From Haliea sp040221975 (GTDB lineage: Bacteria; Pseudomonadota; Gammaproteobacteria; Pseudomonadales; Halieaceae): DNA of 64,000 nt. Positions 52,582 to 60,687 of the stretch are shown piece by piece. The translations under genes were made by a program, and so were the position numbers. Each line of letters starts with the position of its first letter. Within the stretch, counting starts at the first letter, position 1. The notes beneath the pieces were generated by a model, which saw nothing but the letters and a program-made list of their open reading frames with translations, was not told the DNA's origin and searched no databases. The stretch lies in assembly GCA_040221975.1 (NCBI GenBank), contig JAVJWR010000002.1, positions 67,555 to 131,554 of the forward strand, read 5' to 3'.

Positions 52582-53196
52582 GTGCCTGTATCCCTGCAAA
52601 TGCTGGAAACCCGCCTGGCGACCCACCGGCCGGCCAGGCCCTGGCTGCGACCGTTGATGAAGCGCTCGGCAGTGGCGCTGATTCTGCAGGTGCGGGAAGG
52701 TGAACTGCATATTCTAATGATCAAGCGCGCAGAAAGGGAGGGTGATCCCTGGTCGGGTCACATGGCTTTTCCGGGCGGGCGCATGGACCCCGGCGATGCC
52801 CACGGCTACGCGGTCGCCCTGCGCGAGACCCGCGAAGAGGTGGGGCTGGACCTGGAGCGCCAGGCTCACTGCATCGGGCGCCTCTCGGACATCAACGCCC
52901 GGCCCCATCGCGGTACCTTTGGCATGGCGGTCAGTCCCTTTGTATTTCGCATGGACCGCCCCGCCAAATTCCGCATCAACTACGAGGTTGCGGAAGTGGT
53001 CTGGGTGCCCCTGGAATTCCTGCTGGACAACGCCAACCGCGAAACGATGCGCTGGCGACGCAACCGCCTGACCCTGAAGATGCCCTGCTATCTCTACCGC
53101 CACTACCGCATCTGGGGCTTGTCGCTGGCCATGCTGGATGAGCTGATGGATCTGGTCGAAGGCACCGATCAGCGCCGCCGCAGCTGGCGGCGCTGA
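52582..53196 (+). CDS. Nudix hydrolase, CoA pyrophosphatase type (NudL-like)
   Basis: A protein of 204 residues from GTG. The region around the Nudix box is AFPGGRMDPGDA then ALRETREEVGL, with the REx2EE core intact. The segment before it (MIKRAEREGDPWSGHMAFPGG) fits the CoA-specific UPF0035 extension, so it probably cleaves CoA or oxidised CoA. It is divergent from the ModF-like gene, about 44 bases apart. Confidence 0.88.
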   Translation: MPVSLQMLETRLATHRPARPWLRPLMKRSAVALILQVREGELHILMIKRAEREGDPWSGHMAFPGGRMDPGDAHGYAVALRETREEVGLDLERQAHCIGRLSDINARPHRGTFGMAVSPFVFRMDRPAKFRINYEVAEVVWVPLEFLLDNANRETMRWRRNRLTLKMPCYLYRHYRIWGLSLAMLDELMDLVEGTDQRRRSWRR

Positions 53197-53208
53197 GCTG
53201 GTGCTGGT

Positions 53209-53844
53209 TCAGCGCACCTGGCGCAGGAATTCCCTGGTGTCCAGCATCAACTCGCGCAGGGCGGGGTCTTCGCGGCTTGCCTCCAGCAGGGCCTCGCTGG
53301 TCACATCGCCACGGGTATAGGCCGCCAGCAGATCCAGCAGTACCGGGGTCATTTTCGGTGCCCGCTCCCAGCGCGGGGCGTTGACCAGGTTGCCGGTCAC
53401 CCGGTCTTCATGGAGTTCAAGCCAGTAGCCGCCGCAACTGGACAGGCGGTAGTCGCCGATGCGCCCGTAGCTGATGTTGGGTGTATCCGGATCGAAGCCG
53501 CCGGGCACCTCCTCGGCGATACGGTACAGGGCCATGACCCAGCGCGTACCGACCGGGAACCCTTCTGCATCCGGCCGGCAGTAGTCCCTTGCCTTGAGCC
53601 AGAGGCGCACTTTCTCATTGAATTCGCGGCCGCGCAGGATGCGGTCCACGGTGACGTCCAGGGAGTTGCCCTTGCCCCCCAGCACGGTAACTGCGGCGAC
53701 CAGGTCAGTCTGCGCCTCGACCTCGGCGAAGCTGCCCTGCCAGAGACAGCTGCACTCCTCTTCCGGCGCGCCCTGGGCCAGTGTCCCAAGCAGCGCCAGG
53801 GCGGCACTGGCGAGGGTGAGCGACGTTCGCTGCCAGCCAGTCAC
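53209..53844 (-). CDS. Secreted protein of unknown function
   Basis: 211 residues from GTG 53844. The longer open frame upstream lies inside hemB. A signal peptide (RTSLTLASAALALLGTLAQG) precedes ECSCLWQGSFAEVEAQTDLV, then ILRGREFNEKVRLWLKARDY, YGRIGDYRLSSCGGYW and a helical C-terminus. Conserved-looking cysteines at the start (CSC) and a beta-rich middle recall the netrin/TIMP-like fold, but this is a guess. The short gap after hemB suggests co-transcription. Confidence 0.65.
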   Translation of the reverse strand: MTGWQRTSLTLASAALALLGTLAQGAPEEECSCLWQGSFAEVEAQTDLVAAVTVLGGKGNSLDVTVDRILRGREFNEKVRLWLKARDYCRPDAEGFPVGTRWVMALYRIAEEVPGGFDPDTPNISYGRIGDYRLSSCGGYWLELHEDRVTGNLVNAPRWERAPKMTPVLLDLLAAYTRGDVTSEALLEASREDPALRELMLDTREFLRQVR

Positions 53845-53854
53845 GGGAACGCCC

Positions 53855-54859
53855 CTACTGCAGTGCCCGCGCTGCCTGCAGCGCAAAATAGGTGAGAATG
53901 CCGTCGCAGCCTGCGCGCTTGAAGGCCAGCAGCGATTCCAGCATGACCGGCTCATGGGCCAGCCAGCCCTGCTCAAACGCGGCCATGTGCATCGCGTACT
54001 CGCCGCTGACCTGATAGGCAAAGGTGGGGGCCTGCAACTCGTTCTTTACGCGCCTGACGATATCCAGGTAGGGCATGCCCGGTTTCACCATGATCATGTC
54101 CGCGCCCTCGGCCAGGTCCAGCGCGCATTCGTGGAGGGCTTCGTCGCTGTTGGCCGGGTCCATCTGGTAGCTGTGCTTGTTGCCGCCCTTGATGTTGCCG
54201 GCGGAGCCTACCGCATCGCGGAACGGTCCGTAGTAGCTGGAGGCATACTTGGCGGCGTAGGCCATGATCAGGGTGTTGTGATGGCTGTGTTTCTCCAGCG
54301 TGGTGCGGATGGCGCCGATACGGCCGTCCATCATGTCCGAGGGGGCGACCACGTCCGCCCCGGCATCCGCGTGTGAGAGTGCCTGCTGTACCAGGGCGTC
54401 GCTGGTGACGTCGTTCAGGACATAGCCGCTGTCGTCGATGATGCCGTCCTGGCCGTGGGTGGTGTAGGGGTCGAGCGCAACATCGGTGATCACCCCGAGC
54501 TCCGGCAGGGCATCTTTCAGTGACTTCACTGCCCGCTGCACCAGGCCTTCCGGGTTCCAGGCCTCCTCGGCGCGCAGGCTTTTTTTCTTGCCGGGGACCA
54601 CCGGGAACAGGGCCAGGGCCGGCACACCGAGATTCTGTGCTTCCCGGGCCTGGGCCACCAGCAGGTCAATGCTGAGCCGTTCGATGCCGGGCATGGAGGC
54701 GATGGCTTCACGCTGGTTGCTGCCTTCCAGCACGAATACCGGGAAGATGAAGTCTGCGGGAGTGAGCATGTTCTCCCGGACCAGGCTCCGGGAGAATTCC
54801 TGCGCCCTCAAGCGACGCATGCGGGTGTGGGGGAAGGGACCGCGCGGGCTCTGGAACAT
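53855..54859 (-). CDS. hemB: Delta-aminolevulinic acid dehydratase
   Basis: A protein of 334 residues. FPVFVLEGSNQREAIASMPG, DVALDPYTTHGQDGI and VAPSDMMDGRIGAIR are diagnostic. The first Schiff-base lysine is in AYAAKYASSYYGPFRDA and the second in MIMVKPGMPYLD. It lacks the cysteine-rich zinc site of the animal enzyme (the sequence is DVALDPYTTHG), so it is the magnesium type. It makes porphobilinogen. hemL and hemJ follow upstream in the same orientation. Confidence 0.96.
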   Translation of the reverse strand: MFQSPRGPFPHTRMRRLRAQEFSRSLVRENMLTPADFIFPVFVLEGSNQREAIASMPGIERLSIDLLVAQAREAQNLGVPALALFPVVPGKKKSLRAEEAWNPEGLVQRAVKSLKDALPELGVITDVALDPYTTHGQDGIIDDSGYVLNDVTSDALVQQALSHADAGADVVAPSDMMDGRIGAIRTTLEKHSHHNTLIMAYAAKYASSYYGPFRDAVGSAGNIKGGNKHSYQMDPANSDEALHECALDLAEGADMIMVKPGMPYLDIVRRVKNELQAPTFAYQVSGEYAMHMAAFEQGWLAHEPVMLESLLAFKRAGCDGILTYFALQAARALQ

Positions 54860-54874
54860 GATTTCGGTCTCCAG

Positions 54875-56155
54875 TCAGAGGCTGGCGAACGCGGCGCGGG
54901 CGGCGTCCACGGTCGCAGCAATATCGGCATCGGTGTGGGCGGCCGACATGAATCCGGCCTCGTAGGAGGCGGGCGCGAGGTAGACACCGGCGTCCAGCAT
55001 GGCATGGAAAAAGCGGTTGAACGCAGGCGTGTCGCAGGCCATGACCTGACTGTAATTGCTGACTGTCGCCGCGTCAGTAAAGAAGCCGCCAAACATGGTG
55101 CCGGCGTGATTGGTGGTGAAGGGGACTCCCGCGGCAGCCGCGGCCTGTTCCAGCCCCTCGCAGAGCTGGCTGGTGCGGGCGAAGACCGGCTCGTAGAAGC
55201 CCGGCGCCGAGATCACTTCCATCGTGGCGAGCCCGGCGGCCATCGCGATCGGGTTGCCGGACAGGGTGCCGGCCTGGTAGACCGGGCCCAGTGGCGCGAT
55301 CTGATCCATGAACTCGCGCTTGCCGCCAAAGGCCCCGACCGGCATGCCGCCACCGATGACCTTGCCCAGGCAGGTCAGGTCGGCCTCGATCCCGTAGTAC
55401 CCCTGGGCACCCTGCAGGCCGAAGCGGAAGCCGGTCATCACCTCGTCCAGGATCAGCACGGCGCCGTGCTTGCTGCACAATTCGCGCATGGTTTCCAGGA
55501 AGCCCGGTTGTGGCGGAATACAGTTCATGTTGCCGGCGACCGGCTCGACAATCACGCAGGCGATGGAGTCACCGTGCTCGGCAAAGGCGCGGCGCAGATC
55601 CTCGCTGTCGTTGTAGGTGAGGGTCATGGTGTGGTCGGCGAGTGCGGCGGGCACCCCGGGTGAACTGGGTACGCCCAGGGTCAGGGCGCCGGAGCCGGCT
55701 TTCACCAGCAGGGAGTCGGAGTGGCCGTGGTAGCAGCCCTCGAACTTGACGATGGTGTCGCGACCGGTGCAGCCGCGGGCCAGACGGATGGCGCTCATGG
55801 TGGCTTCGGTGCCTGAATTCACCATCCGCACCAGGTCCATCCCCGGCATGATCTCGCAGATCCGGTCCGCCAGCTGGATTTCCAGCTCCGTCGGAGCGCC
55901 GAAGCTCAGCCCCTTCTCGCACTGGCGAATGACCGCCTCGCGCACATGGGGGTGATTGTGGCCCATCAGCATCGGCCCCCAGGACAGCACGTAGTCGATG
56001 TAGCGTTTGCCCTCACAGTCATAAAACCAGGCGCCGTCCGCGCGCTCCACAAAGACCGGGGTGCCGCCCACGGCCTTGAAGGCGCGAACCGGGGAGTTGA
56101 CCCCGCCGGGAATATGTTGGCGGGCGCGCTCGAATAGCTGCTCAGATGTACTCAT
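54875..56155 (-). CDS. hemL: Glutamate-1-semialdehyde 2,1-aminomutase
   Basis: A PLP enzyme of 426 residues. HIPGGVNSPVRAFKAVGGTP is the N-terminal signature, MVNSGTEATMSAIRLARGCT and LILDEVMTGFRFG follow, and the PLP lysine is in TCLGKVIGGGMPVGAFGG. It makes 5-aminolevulinate from glutamate-1-semialdehyde. It lies 15 bases upstream of hemB. In pseudomonads thiE normally neighbours hemL and is absent here. Confidence 0.96.
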   Translation of the reverse strand: MSTSEQLFERARQHIPGGVNSPVRAFKAVGGTPVFVERADGAWFYDCEGKRYIDYVLSWGPMLMGHNHPHVREAVIRQCEKGLSFGAPTELEIQLADRICEIMPGMDLVRMVNSGTEATMSAIRLARGCTGRDTIVKFEGCYHGHSDSLLVKAGSGALTLGVPSSPGVPAALADHTMTLTYNDSEDLRRAFAEHGDSIACVIVEPVAGNMNCIPPQPGFLETMRELCSKHGAVLILDEVMTGFRFGLQGAQGYYGIEADLTCLGKVIGGGMPVGAFGGKREFMDQIAPLGPVYQAGTLSGNPIAMAAGLATMEVISAPGFYEPVFARTSQLCEGLEQAAAAAGVPFTTNHAGTMFGGFFTDAATVSNYSQVMACDTPAFNRFFHAMLDAGVYLAPASYEAGFMSAAHTDADIAATVDAARAAFASL

Positions 56156-56256
56156 GTTGTCCTATCCTGGTGTAGTGCGGGTGCTGCAGGCGGCAGGCGT
56201 TGCCACGTCCGATCATGTCGTGACCGGGCAGTATAGCCAGAGTAGCCCCACTTGCG

Positions 56257-56676
56257 TCAAAGGGGCCTGACGACTGCGAGGATGATGATTGCAAACAGGA
56301 ACAGTACCGGTATCTCATTGAAAAACCGATAGAAAACGTGGCCGTGGCGATTGTGGTCAGCGTTTGCCGCGCGCACAAAGCGACCGCACTGGATGTGGTA
56401 GCCTACCAGCACCGCGACGGCGGCGATTTTCACCCACAGCCAGAGCGAGGTCAGGTAGTACCCCGGGTTGGTGGCGATCAGGGCGATGCCAAAGGCGATG
56501 GTGAGCAGCATGAACGGGGTCACGAAGCGATACAGCTTGCGCGCCATGATTGCGAGCTGGGCGCGGGTTGCGGCGTCCTTGCTGGCGGCGAAGTAGACCA
56601 GAATTCGCGGCAGGTAGAACAGGCCGGCAAACCAGCAGACCATGAAAATCAGGTGAAACGCCTTGAGCCACAGCAT
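56257..56676 (-). CDS. hemJ: Protoporphyrinogen oxidase HemJ
   Basis: A membrane protein of 139 residues with four helices. The pattern LKAFHLIFMVCWFAGLFYLPRI carries the conserved His of the family, and LYRFVTPFMLLTIAFG and the final FNEIPVLFLFAIIILAVVRP agree. HemJ oxidises protoporphyrinogen IX in bacteria without HemG or HemY. The clustering with hemL and hemB supports the call. Confidence 0.9.
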   Translation of the reverse strand: MLWLKAFHLIFMVCWFAGLFYLPRILVYFAASKDAATRAQLAIMARKLYRFVTPFMLLTIAFGIALIATNPGYYLTSLWLWVKIAAVAVLVGYHIQCGRFVRAANADHNRHGHVFYRFFNEIPVLFLFAIIILAVVRPL

Positions 56677-56813
56677 GGGAGCGATCTGACGCCTTGTGCG
56701 CTAATGTGTGAATCCCAATATTAACAGTTATCGGCAGCGAGTTTGCTTTTATACTGTGACGTTTTGATATTGTCCGGGGCCGTCGAGCCCGGGTACAGCA
56801 GCAGGGAGTGGTC

Positions 56814-57845
56814 ATGATCAGGGCAGGTATCGTGGGGGGCACCGGGTACACCGGGGTCGAGTTGTTGCGTCTGCTGGCACTGCACCGGGAGGTGGACGTG
56901 GTTGCCATCACCTCCCGTGCCGAGGCGGGACGCCGGGTGGATGACCTGTTCCCCAATCTGCGGGGGCACTTTGATCTCGTTTTTGCCGAACCCGATGTGG
57001 CGCTGCTGGCGGCCTGTGATGTGGTGTTTTTCGCTACACCGCACAACGTTGCCATGCAGCTGGTGCCGGAGTTGCTGGCTGGCGGCACCCGGGTTATCGA
57101 CCTCTCGGCGGACTACCGGATCCGCGATGCAGCCCTCTGGTCGCAGTGGTATGGTGAGCCTCACGCCAGTCCCGACCTGTTGCCGCAGGCCGTCTATGGG
57201 CTGCCGGAAGTGAACCGCGATCAAATCCGGGAAGCGAAGCTGGTCGCCTGCCCGGGTTGCTACCCCACGGCCATTCAGCTTGGCTGGATACCGCTGCTGG
57301 CCAGGGGCCTGGTCGATCCGGCCTCGCTGATTGCCAGCGCCGCTTCCGGCGCCAGCGGCGCCGGCCGCCAGGCCAAGATCGATAACCTGCTGAGTGAGGT
57401 TGCGGGCAGCTTCAAGGCCTACGGGGTCGGTGGCCACCGTCACCTGCCAGAGATAGAGCAGGGTCTGAGGGACGTCTCAGGCGCGCCGGTGGCGGTGACT
57501 TTCGTGCCTCACCTGTTGCCCATCGTGCGCGGCATTCATGCGACCCTGTTCGCGCGCCTGCACGGTCCGGCGGGAGATTTGCAGGCATTGTACGAGGACT
57601 ATTATGCGGATGAACCCTTCGTGGATGTACTGCCTCGGGGCATGTTTCCCCAGACCCGCACCGTCAAGGGCGCCAACCGCTGCCAGCTGTCGATCATGGT
57701 GCCACAGGATCGCGACACTGTGGTGGTCATGTCGACCATCGACAATCTGGTGAAAGGCGCCTCCGGCCAGGCGCTGCAGAACATGAACATCATGTTCGGC
57801 CTGCCTGAGCAGACGGGGCTGGACCTGGTAGGGCTGCTGCCCTGA
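56814..57845 (+). CDS. argC: N-acetyl-gamma-glutamyl-phosphate reductase
   Basis: 343 residues from ATG 56814, five bases after GGGAG. A GTG at 56808 is possible but overlaps that site. AGIVGGTGYTGVELLRLL binds NADP, LVACPGCYPTAIQLGWIPLL has the catalytic Cys, and GVGGHRHLPEIEQ the catalytic His. It reduces the arginine pathway intermediate. A TATACT at 56750-56755 is a candidate -10 box. The DUF6776 gene starts right after its stop. Confidence 0.95.
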   Translation: MIRAGIVGGTGYTGVELLRLLALHREVDVVAITSRAEAGRRVDDLFPNLRGHFDLVFAEPDVALLAACDVVFFATPHNVAMQLVPELLAGGTRVIDLSADYRIRDAALWSQWYGEPHASPDLLPQAVYGLPEVNRDQIREAKLVACPGCYPTAIQLGWIPLLARGLVDPASLIASAASGASGAGRQAKIDNLLSEVAGSFKAYGVGGHRHLPEIEQGLRDVSGAPVAVTFVPHLLPIVRGIHATLFARLHGPAGDLQALYEDYYADEPFVDVLPRGMFPQTRTVKGANRCQLSIMVPQDRDTVVVMSTIDNLVKGASGQALQNMNIMFGLPEQTGLDLVGLLP

Positions 57846-57846
57846 A

Positions 57847-58599
57847 ATGCCCGTGACAGACGATCGCTACCGCACGGTGGTCCGGCGCTACCATGTCCGC
57901 CATCAGCAAATAGTGGTCCTGGTGTTGACCTTGTCCGCCGCACTGGTGATGGGCGTGGGATTCGTTCTCGGGCGGCAGGCTGCGTTCAGCGGCGTCGGCA
58001 TCGACCCTCAGCGGCACCGGGCTCAGGCAGAGGCCCTGCAGGTCGCCCAGGTTGAACAGGCAGAGCTGAACCGTCAGCTGGGGGTGATTACCGCCAGGCA
58101 CGAACTGGATCGCGCCGCGCTGGAGCTGGTGCGACAGGAGCTGGCCGCGCAGAAGGAACAGATAGCGGGCCTCGAGGAGGGTATCCGGTTTTATCGCAGC
58201 CTGATGGCGCCGGGCGAAATTGCCCAGGGGTTCAGCCTGCGCAAGATTGAGTTGGTGTCCAGGGAAGAGCCCGGTCGCTATGGTTTTCGCATTGTCGTGC
58301 AGCAGGAGGCACGCAAGCATACACCGCTGCAGGGGGAGCTGTTCGCCGAGGTTAGCGGACAGCAGGCAGGCGAGCCGCGGACATATCCCCTTGCGGAGTT
58401 GAGTGCAGATCTTGAGAGCACTATCCTGCCACTGCGGTTTCGCTACTTTCAGTCCATAGAGGGCGACCTGGTGCTACCGGAAGGGTTCGAACCCCAGGCG
58501 GTCAGTGTCGTGGCAACCCTGTCCTCCCCCAGCAAGGCGGAGGCGCGAGAGCAGTATCCTTGGCAAGTACAGGAGAAATTTACCCATGTTGGGAAGTAA
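57847..58599 (+). CDS. DUF6776-like membrane-anchored coiled-coil protein
   Basis: A protein of 250 residues. One transmembrane helix (about 22-42, VLVLTLSAALVMGVGFVLG) is followed by a coiled coil (RAQAEALQVAQVEQAELNRQ onward to about 115) and a C-terminal beta domain with YRSLMAPGEIAQGFSLRKIE. I take it to be the small family often placed before bactofilin in gammaproteobacteria. It overlaps the next gene by 14 bases. Confidence 0.7.
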   Translation: MPVTDDRYRTVVRRYHVRHQQIVVLVLTLSAALVMGVGFVLGRQAAFSGVGIDPQRHRAQAEALQVAQVEQAELNRQLGVITARHELDRAALELVRQELAAQKEQIAGLEEGIRFYRSLMAPGEIAQGFSLRKIELVSREEPGRYGFRIVVQQEARKHTPLQGELFAEVSGQQAGEPRTYPLAELSADLESTILPLRFRYFQSIEGDLVLPEGFEPQAVSVVATLSSPSKAEAREQYPWQVQEKFTHVGK

Positions 58600-59056
58600 G
58601 CGTGGTGGTACAACGGTTGCCGGTGGGACCACTCTGGTGTCGCGCGAAACCACCATTAACGGCGATCTCCATTTCAGCGGCAACCTGGAGATCGAGGGCC
58701 AGGTCAACGGCTGCGTCATTGCCGAGGCCGGCAAGGACGCCATGGTGCGAGTGGTTGCGGCCGGGCGCGTTGAGGGCGAGATCAGGGCGCCAGTGGTCAT
58801 GATCAATGGCACTGTGGAAGGCTCTGTCCACGCCGCCCGACACCTGGAGCTCGCGCCCTGTGCCAGGGTGAGCGGGGATGTTTTTTACAACATTGTGGAA
58901 ATGGCGGCGGGGGCAGAAATCAATGGCCGCCTGCTGCACCGGTCGGAGCCGGAGACAATCTCTGAGCCGGCCCGTATCGCCGAGCCCCAGCTGCGGGTAG
59001 CCAGTGGCGCCCGCACATCCGCCAGAACGCAATCGTCCGGGGATGCTCCGGGCTAG
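58586..59056 (+). CDS. Bactofilin (polymer-forming cytoskeletal protein)
   Basis: 156 residues from ATG 58586. The central beta-helix repeats are clear: TINGDLHFSGNLEIEGQVNG, AAGRVEGEIRAPVVMINGTV then EGSVHAARHLELAPCARVSG and a GAEINGRLL turn. The Arg-Thr-Ser-rich tail is disordered. Bactofilins polymerise without nucleotide and organise cell-wall enzymes or shape. The neighbour upstream overlaps it, suggesting the two act together at the membrane. Confidence 0.88.
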   Translation: MLGSKRGGTTVAGGTTLVSRETTINGDLHFSGNLEIEGQVNGCVIAEAGKDAMVRVVAAGRVEGEIRAPVVMINGTVEGSVHAARHLELAPCARVSGDVFYNIVEMAAGAEINGRLLHRSEPETISEPARIAEPQLRVASGARTSARTQSSGDAPG

Positions 59057-59092
59057 GCGCCCCCGGCTAGGCGCCCCCGGCTAGGCGCCCCT
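59051..59092. repeat. Three-copy 14-bp tandem repeat at the bactofilin stop codon
   Basis: GGCTAGGCGCCCCC is repeated three times at 59051-59064, 59065-59078 and 59079-59092, the last ending in T. The first copy contains the TAG stop of the bactofilin gene. With the following CGCCGGGCACCCC it could form a strong GC hairpin. Confidence 0.85.
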
Positions 59093-59108
59093 CGCCGGGC
59101 ACCCCGCT

Positions 59109-59133
59109 ATAGTTGACTGGAATGGTCAGGTTT
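59109..59133 (+). promoter_or_regulatory. IscR-like operator upstream of erpA
   Basis: The 25-base segment matches the E. coli type 1 IscR site pattern (ATASYYGACTRWWWYAGTCRRSTAT) at 22 positions. It covers the -35 box of the erpA promoter, so iron-sulfur-loaded IscR would block RNA polymerase there. This is a reading by eye; no iscR gene lies in this window. Confidence 0.6.
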
Positions 59134-59141
59134 ACCATAAT
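59113..59141 (+). promoter_or_regulatory. Promoter of erpA
   Basis: -35 TTGACT (59113-59118), 17 bases, -10 CATAAT (59136-59141). The start would be near 59148, 44 bases before the erpA ATG. Confidence 0.65.
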
Positions 59142-59191
59142 GCCTGCCCATTGCAGTCAGGTCGGGGACACTGTGGCCCCGGAGAAAAGTC

Positions 59192-59545
59192 ATGTCCGTA
59201 GCTGAATCATTCAATCCCGGCGGGATCAATCTCACTGCCCGGGCGGTGGACAAGGTGCGCGAGCTGGTCGAGGAGGAGGAGAATCCGGAACTGAAGCTGC
59301 GCGTCTATATCACCGGGGGCGGGTGCTCCGGTTTCCAATACGGCTTTTCCTTCGAGGACACCGCCGCGGACGATGACACCGTTATCGAGCGTGACGGCAT
59401 TGCCGTTCTGGTAGATCCCATGAGCTTCCAGTATCTGGTGGGCTCTGAGGTCGATTACACCGAGGGTCTGGAGGGGTCGCGTTTCGTCATCAACAACCCC
59501 AACGCCGCAACGACCTGCGGCTGCGGCGCGTCATTTTCTATCTGA
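59192..59545 (+). CDS. erpA: Iron-sulfur cluster insertion protein ErpA
   Basis: A protein of 117 residues. The three cluster-ligand cysteines are GGCSGFQYGF and the C-terminal TCGCGASF. It is an A-type carrier that delivers iron-sulfur clusters to apoproteins. An ATG with AGAAAAG upstream begins it. Its end overlaps the convergent anmK gene by 8 bases. Confidence 0.95.
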   Translation: MSVAESFNPGGINLTARAVDKVRELVEEEENPELKLRVYITGGGCSGFQYGFSFEDTAADDDTVIERDGIAVLVDPMSFQYLVGSEVDYTEGLEGSRFVINNPNAATTCGCGASFSI

Positions 59546-60686
59546 CAGCAGAGTTTCCCGGGACCTCTCCGGCAGGATGGATTGCGCCCAGTACGCGCGC
59601 GCCCCTGGCGCCAGTTACGGCGGCGCTGCTGCCCGCGAGGCCGCTCATGGTGCGCCACGCCAGCCAGGCAAAAGCGGCAGCTTCGACCCATTCCGGATCA
59701 ATGCCCAGCGCTGCGGTAGTGTCCAGGTGTCTGGGCGCCAGCAGACGATACAGGCGTCGCATCAGGTCCGTGTTGCGGGCGCCGCCGCCGCAAACGTAGA
59801 CTTCATCAACTGCCGTTTCTGCGCTGATGATGGCACCGGCAATACTGTCGGCGGTGAATTCAGCGAGAGTGGCCTGCACATCCCGGGGCTCCAGTTCCGG
59901 TAACGACAGCAGGCAGGATTGCAGCCACGCCAGGTTGAACGCTTCCTTGCCGGTGCTGCGGGGGCCGCGGCGAGCCAGGTAGGGGTGCCTCCGCAATTGC
60001 TCCAGCAGCGCGGTATTCACCTCGCCTTCGGCGGCCCACTGCCCGTCGCGGTCGTAAGCCAGGCCATTGTGTCGCCGGGTCCACTGGTCCAGCAGCGTGT
60101 TTCCCGGGCCGGTATCAAATCCGCTGACCAGTCGGGTCTCCGATAGCAGGGTGATATTGGCGATGCCGCCGATGTTGACGACTGCGCGGCTCTTGCCCTT
60201 GTGGGCGAATGCAGCCGCGTGGAAGCCCGGGGCCAGGGGGGCGCCCTCACCGGCAGCAGCGATGTCGCGGCGGCGGAAGTCGGCCACGGTGGTGATGCCG
60301 GTCAGCTCGGCGATGGTATTGGGATCACCGATTTGCAGGGTGAAAGGAGTCCTGTTGCCGGCCGATGGCGGACGGTGGCGAACGGTCTGTCCATGGCTGC
60401 CGACAGCCGCTATGTCTCCCTTGTCGTAACCGGTGTGGGCGAGAAGTGTCAGTACCGCGTCGGCAAAGAGGGCCCCAAGCTTTCGATCCAGCGGGCCAAG
60501 GCGCTCAATTTCGTCGTCACCTGGTTGGCTGATGGCGACAATATCGCCTCGCAATTCGGGCGCGATGGGATGTTCCAGGGTTGCCAGCAGTTCACAGTCC
60601 CGCCTCGTGCAGCGAACCAGTGCCGTATCAACGGCGTCAATACTGGTGCCGGACATGATGCCGACATAAAGCTCCCGGGCAGCCAC
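59538..60686 (-). CDS. anmK: Anhydro-N-acetylmuramic acid kinase
   Basis: A sugar kinase of 382 residues. YVGIMSGTSIDAVDTALVR is the phosphate-binding start, VGSHGQTVRHRPP follows, FDTGPGNTLLDQW is the second ATP motif and VYVCGGGARNTDLMRRL the third. It opens and phosphorylates anhydro-MurNAc from recycled wall. It shares this window with amgK and murU, so two arms of recycling are encoded. The M23 peptidase gene ends one base upstream of its start. Confidence 0.95.
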   Translation of the reverse strand: MAARELYVGIMSGTSIDAVDTALVRCTRRDCELLATLEHPIAPELRGDIVAISQPGDDEIERLGPLDRKLGALFADAVLTLLAHTGYDKGDIAAVGSHGQTVRHRPPSAGNRTPFTLQIGDPNTIAELTGITTVADFRRRDIAAAGEGAPLAPGFHAAAFAHKGKSRAVVNIGGIANITLLSETRLVSGFDTGPGNTLLDQWTRRHNGLAYDRDGQWAAEGEVNTALLEQLRRHPYLARRGPRSTGKEAFNLAWLQSCLLSLPELEPRDVQATLAEFTADSIAGAIISAETAVDEVYVCGGGARNTDLMRRLYRLLAPRHLDTTAALGIDPEWVEAAAFAWLAWRTMSGLAGSSAAVTGARGARVLGAIHPAGEVPGNSAVR

Positions 60687-60687
60687 G

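Noticed and set aside
58484..58496. GGTTCGAACCCC, a tRNA T-arm-like sequence
   Set aside because: It lies in the reading frame of the DUF6776-like gene (EGFEPQ). No acceptor stem or anticodon arm can be drawn around it.
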